A DNA stretch of 11,581 nucleotides from contig JAEFCI010007340.1 in NCBI GenBank assembly GCA_017911155.1, positions 1-11,581 on the forward strand, written 5' to 3'. The DNA is from Olpidium bornovanus S191. Lineage: Eukaryota > Olpidiomycota. Below are positions 8,053 through 11,581 of the stretch, one piece after another. Below the pieces are notes generated by a model. The model did not search any database and had not been told where the DNA came from. It saw nothing but the letters and a program-made list of their open reading frames with translations. The number at the start of each line of letters is the position of its first letter. The stretch's first letter is position 1. Both the position numbers and the translations under genes were made by a program.

Positions 8053-9977
8053 ATGCCGCCGAAGACGACGAAGACGACGGCCCACGACGCTGCCCGGAGA
8101 AAGGGGAGGAACTACCGCACGAAGCAACCCGCCGCCGGCTGGGGCGAAGGAGGAGTCTCCGCCGAACGCCCGCCGGCCTCGCCGGAGGAGGATGGGGAGC
8201 AGGAGCCGCCGGCACGCGGACAGCCTCCGCGGCAGGGCGAGGCGGACAGCCCGCCGAGCGCTGCCAACGCCGCCGCACGAAAAGGAGCGGAGGCAACCGG
8301 CGAGAAAGACGACAAGGTTTCGGAGACCGGGTGCGTGGGAGGGAAGAGAGAGAGAGAGAGAGAGAGACGGAAGCGCGATCCGCCGTCTCGCGCCCTTTTT
8401 TCCGCGAAGCGGACGCACCGCTACCACCACGCGGCCTTTTCTCTGACCCTCGCAGGCTCTGGCCCCCCGTTTCGAAACGCCTCAGTGAGAACCTCGAGGA
8501 CCTGTTCGAGTTCCGGCGACTGAGGAAGCGAAAGCACGGCGTTGACTCAGAGAAGTTGCAGAAGGGCGAGTCGAAGAAGAAGAGGAGCAAGGCCGGCGCC
8601 GTCTCGGAGGGGTCCGCGCCCGCCGGGGCTGGAGGGGCCGAGCAGGCCGCCGGAGCGTGAGTGAGAATCGGGGAAGACGACGGGGAGGGAGGGATACGTG
8701 CAATTCCCCGCGGCAATTCTAGACTTACGCCCGCCGCTTTGTGTCACGTGCGAACTCGGCAGGGAAGATGAGGAGAAGGAGTCGAGAGTAATAAAAGACA
8801 ACTTCACAAAGCAGACGAACGCGCTGGACGTGGACAAGCATATGTGAGGAGGGAGCGGGAGGGGCGACGCGGAAAGGGGTGGGCTCTCTCGGCGAAACAG
8901 TGGTGACATGCCCTTACGCAACGACCCTTCTGACGCCTGGACGGTCTGTAGGATGGCGTATATCGAAGGCCAGTTGCAGAAACGCCGAGGGGCCCGCACC
9001 GAGACGGGTGAAGAGGAGGAGGTTGCGAGAGCAGCGGACCCGAGGGACGAGCTGTTCAGCGCGCCGGACCACCTTAAGGTCGGGACAACAGCGTGGGAGC
9101 GCGGCGGAGCGCGAGGGGTGGGGTTGGGAGCGGGAAGGAGGAGGAAGGCGGCTAGGACTGCCGACCGGCCCGAGTTGATGCTCGTGAAGCTTGACGATGG
9201 GCATTTCTTGCGTCTGCAGGTGGAAAAGCAGAAGGAAAGGGAAGAAAACGTCACCCAGTCAACTTCCATGTTGACAACGATACCAGAGGTCGACCTGGGC
9301 ATCGAGTACGTCTGCCGTTTGTTCTGCTCGTCCCCGCCACCCCGAGCCCATCCCTGGCTCGGAAGGGTATTTTATATTTTCCACCAGCACTTAGTCCGCC
9401 ACCTTGCCCCCTTGTTTTCCGTCGTTCGCCGTTTACGAAAGTGCGCGGTTACGGAACATCGAGAAGACCGAGAGGGCGAAGCGGCAGATGCTCGAGACGA
9501 ACGCGCGCCGAAGGGCTTCCGGCGACTTCGGAGGATCGAGCCACGTGGCCACGGAACGATGTGCGTTTCGCTTTCGCTTTTATTTTTATTTTTATTTTTG
9601 CGTTCTCGTTCTCCTTTATTATAATGGAGAGAGGAGGGGTGTTTTCAAACTCCTCCTGTTCTGATTTTGTGCCCTTCTTTCGGAACTGCTCCTTTCTTTG
9701 TACTTAATCCGATCCGCTCGCTTTGTGTTTCGCCTCTATGCGTGCGCAAAATTTGCCGCGATTTCTAGTCTGGCGCGGTGGCCGGCGTATCGGCGATCGC
9801 GACCGGCCGTCGCAGCGCGGCGGCGGGGGCGGCGGCGGGGGCGACGGCGGCGGCCACAGGGGACACGGAAGCCACGGAGGCCACGGGGGCGGCGCGGCCA
9901 GGCGGCGCGCCGCCGAGCAGCGCGCGACGGACGACCTGGTCGTGGAGCGGTTCAAGAAAAAGATGCGCAAGTTCTGA
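8053..9977 (+). CDS. C9orf78/Tls1 homologue (spliceosome-associated), seven exons, 366 aa
   Basis: Exons are 8053-8330, 8456-8656, 8763-8843, 8952-9078, 9220-9305, 9442-9560 and 9769-9977, total 1,101 nt; every junction is GT-AG and keeps frame. Family landmarks in order: FEFRRLRKRKHGV in exon 2, DNFTKQTNALDVDKHMMAYI (exons 3-4), the hallmark IPEVDLGID (250-258) whose Asp is split across intron 5, ARLRNIEKTERAKRQMLE after it, and the tail RATDDLVVERFKKKMRKF. Human C9orf78 (289 aa) and fission yeast Tls1 are nuclear proteins that contact the U5 helicase SNRNP200/Brr2; Tls1 affects splicing of telomere-related transcripts (established). Exon 1 (92 codons, Pro/Ala/Lys-rich) has no match I recognise; its frame is set by the phase-2 junction. 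Exon 7 adds a Gly/His-rich stretch before the tail. Transcribed divergently from GINS2. Confidence 0.93.
8345..8367. repeat. GA microsatellite in intron 1 of the C9orf78/Tls1 gene
   Basis: AGAGAG units just after the GTGCGTGGG donor at 8331, inside the 125-base intron 8331-8455. Confidence 0.9.
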
Positions 9978-10261
9978 ACGGGGAGAGGAGGCGTTTCATT
10001 TATCTCTTTGGTTTTTTTTTTCATCCTCCGAGGGAAGTAACCTCCCTGGGGGTTTCGGCGAAAGGGGAGGGGGATGCCGGCCGCCCGTCAGGCAAATTAC
10101 AGCTGGTTTGTTTTTTGTTTTACCTACGCCCACGTACCCCCCCCACGCCTCAATCCCCGTCCCGGGTGGATAATATCTACTTTTCGGCCCTCGTTAAAAG
10201 CCGGGAGGAAGAAAACACACTCGAGGCAAAAATATAACCTCCCGCGCGCCTACCAAAAAAA

Positions 10262-10271
10262 AATAAATAAA
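10262..10271 (+). promoter_or_regulatory. Candidate polyadenylation signals for the C9orf78/Tls1 gene
   Basis: Two overlapping AATAAA motifs about 285 bases after the stop at 9977, on the same strand. They lie in an A-rich stretch, so chance is possible. Confidence 0.35.
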
Positions 10272-10328
10272 TAATGAAAAAAAAAATCCAAAATAACGAT
10301 CCATAACGATCCCAACTCGAAGCGACGT

Positions 10329-10330
<2 letters not shown>

Positions 10331-10360
<30 letters not shown>
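10331..10360. repeat. T30 homopolymer
   Basis: Thirty consecutive T bases followed by GTTTTG. No gene is close enough to assign it a role. Confidence 0.95.
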
Positions 10361-10361
<1 letters not shown>

Positions 10362-11046
10362 TTTTGTTCACTATTCTCGCGGACGATCAAAAGACTAGCA
10401 ACCACGTTTAGAGGGCGCGGTGTGTGCCGTGCACGTTCGCGTGTGCACGCTTTGCGCGGCGTTTTGAGACAGGCCGCGAAAGCGCGCTTCGTGGGGCGTT
10501 GAACCGGGAACGACGGTCCGGTCGGCAAACGGAAGAAAGGACCCGTGCGGAGCAAGTTCGGGCTTCCCCCTTTCCCCGGGCCCCCCCCCCCCCCTCCCTT
10601 TTCCGCCACTGCGAGGGATTTGTGGGAGGGGGACGGACGCGGGCGGGCAACGGGGCGAGTCGACGGCGGCGAGCCGGGGAAGGTGGACCGGGGCGGCGGC
10701 GGGGCTATCGGGCGGTCTCAGCGACGACGCGCAGGCGTGACGGGAAAACGCGAACGGGCGGTGGAGCACAGGTTGCAGAACGCACTGCGCACAAGAGCAC
10801 GTCGCAGAGTGCATTCAGTACCGGTCGCAAGCGACAAGAACTCAAAAATCTGCTGATAATTCGGCGTCCGCAGCGTATCGGCCCGCGCGGCCGCGATAGA
10901 GAGAAAAAGAGAGAGAGAGTGTGTGTGAGAGAGAACAGCGTGAGGCTCGCGCGGGGACGCTCTCCTCGGCGCCTCACGCCCGCGGAGTGACTAATCGAGA
11001 GGTTTTGAAAAAAAAACCTCCCCGCAGCCGCAGGCGCCAGGGTTAC

Positions 11047-11131
11047 CCGCTCTTAGCTCAGTTGGTAGTAGCGTGCGACTGTAGTTCCTTCTGTCATCGC
11101 ACGGTCCCTGGTTCGAATCCGGGAGAGCGGA
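11047..11131 (+). tRNA. tRNA-Tyr (anticodon GTA) with an 11-base intron
   Basis: Acceptor stem CCGCTCT (11047-11053) pairs with AGAGCGG (11124-11130), with A discriminator at 11131; C1-G72 is the eukaryotic tRNA-Tyr identity pair. The anticodon stem TGCGA/TCGCA (11074-11078, 11097-11101) encloses GTA at 11081-11083. The intron is 11085-11095, one base after the anticodon, the standard place. The T arm is CCTGG-TTCGAAT-CCGGG. Promoter boxes are visible: A box TAGCTCAGTTGG (11054-11065) and B box GGTTCGAATCC (11110-11120). The D stem has only three clean pairs and a C/T mismatch. Removing the intron leaves 74 bases. Confidence 0.96.
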
Positions 11132-11348
11132 TATGAAATCATTTTCGAGAGTTTTCTGCTTTTTAATTTTTTTTCTTTACTTTTTCTATTTCTTTTTTTT
11201 TTTTTTTTTTTCTTTCCCTCCGCCCGCCGCGGAAAAGAGCTGGGAGAGAGCGAGAGAGAGAAAGGAGAGAGAGCGACGGGAGTTAAAGAAAAAACCGAGG
11301 AGGGAAAAGGCGCCCCCCCGCGCTTTCCGCTCTCTTTCGCGGATACTC
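11132..11348. other. Spacer with T19 run and GA-rich leader
   Basis: T-rich sequence with T19 at 11193-11211, then GA-rich sequence (11240-11275) and GC-rich DNA up to an ATG at 11349. Probably tRNA trailer followed by promoter/leader of the next gene; no open frame of interest. Confidence 0.55.
11142..11145 (+). terminator. RNA polymerase III terminator of tRNA-Tyr
   Basis: The first TTTT on the coding strand lies 11 bases after the tRNA discriminator, the usual distance and form for Pol III termination. A long T run further on (11193-11211) could act as a backup. Confidence 0.7.
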
Positions 11349-11421
11349 ATGGAACGGCGGCAGCAGCCAGACGCGGCCTCCCGCCGACTCCTGCTGGAGG
11401 AGGAGCATCTGGCTCTCCGAG
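11349..11421 (+). CDS. Probable first exon of a gene running off the right edge
   Basis: An ATG opens a frame coding MERRQQPDAASRRLLLEEEH then LALR and a split G codon, ending at a donor GAG/GTAAAA (11421/11422). The peptide is charged with a Leu/Glu run that could begin a helix or coiled coil, and codons end mostly in G/C. I do not recognise the protein. The following intron would hold the A48 tract. Evidence is limited to start codon, composition and donor. Confidence 0.4.
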
Positions 11422-11459
11422 GTAAAAACGAAAGGGAGAAAAGGAGCGAGAGAGAAACG

Positions 11460-11507
<48 letters not shown>
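11460..11507. repeat. A48 homopolymer
   Basis: Forty-eight consecutive A bases. If the exon at 11349-11421 is real, this lies within its intron. It could mark an old retroposed 3' end, but I see no target-site duplication or body sequence next to it. Confidence 0.95.
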
Positions 11508-11511
<4 letters not shown>

Positions 11512-11581
11512 CCGGAAAAGCCCACCACACCGGGGGGCGACGGCCCCGCGGGGAAAAAAAAAGGGTTATCCCTTCCCCGGA

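Larger units (their letters stand above)
9978..11046. other. Intergenic region between the C9orf78/Tls1 gene and tRNA-Tyr
   Basis: About 1.07 kb with no supported gene. It has overlapping AATAAA motifs (10262-10271), a short direct repeat of TAACGATCC near 10295-10315, a T30 run (10331-10360), a small hairpin with a TTCG loop (10429-10448), a C14 run (10581-10594) and GA-rich sequence near 10896-10935. Long open frames (for example 10424-10990, plus) are Arg/Gly-rich, typical of chance frames in GC-rich DNA, and carry no motif. Confidence 0.65.

Noticed and set aside
9704..10024. Minus-strand frame rich in Pro and Ala opposite the last exon of the C9orf78/Tls1 gene.
   Set aside because: Antisense shadow of the Gly/His/Arg-rich exon 7, whose end matches the conserved family tail.
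10424..10990. A 188-codon Arg/Gly-rich plus-strand frame.
   Set aside because: Composition is that of GC-rich non-coding DNA, no motif or domain is visible, and overlapping frames on both strands are equally open.
11186..11530. Minus-strand frames with poly-Phe runs at the right edge.
   Set aside because: They translate the A48 and T-rich tracts; the plus strand gives a better reading with a start codon and donor at 11349-11421.

Overview
The window is nuclear DNA from an intron-dense eukaryote with a fairly compact, GC-rich genome, most likely a microbial eukaryote such as an alga or another protist. The reasons are four conserved eukaryotic genes cut by short GT-AG introns (about 70 to 290 bases), an intron-bearing tRNA-Tyr, strong G/C preference at third codon positions, and many long homopolymer and CT/GA tracts. 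I cannot name the lineage from sequence alone.

Layout, left to right. (1) 1-609: the left flank, with one unrecognised minus-strand open frame (130-546). (2) 610-2637, minus: a four-exon FRA10AC1 homologue, a spliceosome-associated protein, whose basic/acidic linker holds four tandem 48-residue repeats. (3) 2638-4054: divergent intergenic region with GA-rich DNA, a telomere-like stretch, an AT-richer block with nested inverted repeats, and the H3 promoter (TATA box, then T36 and two long C runs). (4) 4055-5071, plus: a complete 136-residue histone H3 in four exons. (5) 5320 to about 5834, minus: an unidentified gene inferred from two phase-compatible introns, 5' end unresolved. (6) 6642-7913, minus: a complete five-exon GINS2/PSF2, a subunit of the replicative helicase. 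(7) 7914-8052: a 139-base bidirectional promoter with an E2F-like site and a 13-base tandem duplication. (8) 8053-9977, plus: a seven-exon homologue of C9orf78/Tls1. (9) 9978-11046: non-coding as far as I can see. (10) 11047-11131, plus: tRNA-Tyr(GUA) with an 11-base intron. (11) 11349-11421, plus: a probable first exon of a gene that leaves the window, followed by A48.

The genes do not form one pathway. H3 and GINS2 both serve S phase, and FRA10AC1 and C9orf78/Tls1 are both linked to the spliceosome, but each appears to be transcribed on its own or from a shared divergent promoter. All four main gene models were assembled by hand from splice signals, reading phase and recalled family motifs. 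For each, the exon phases close exactly and the product length is sensible. I found no mobile-element protein, CRISPR array or operon.
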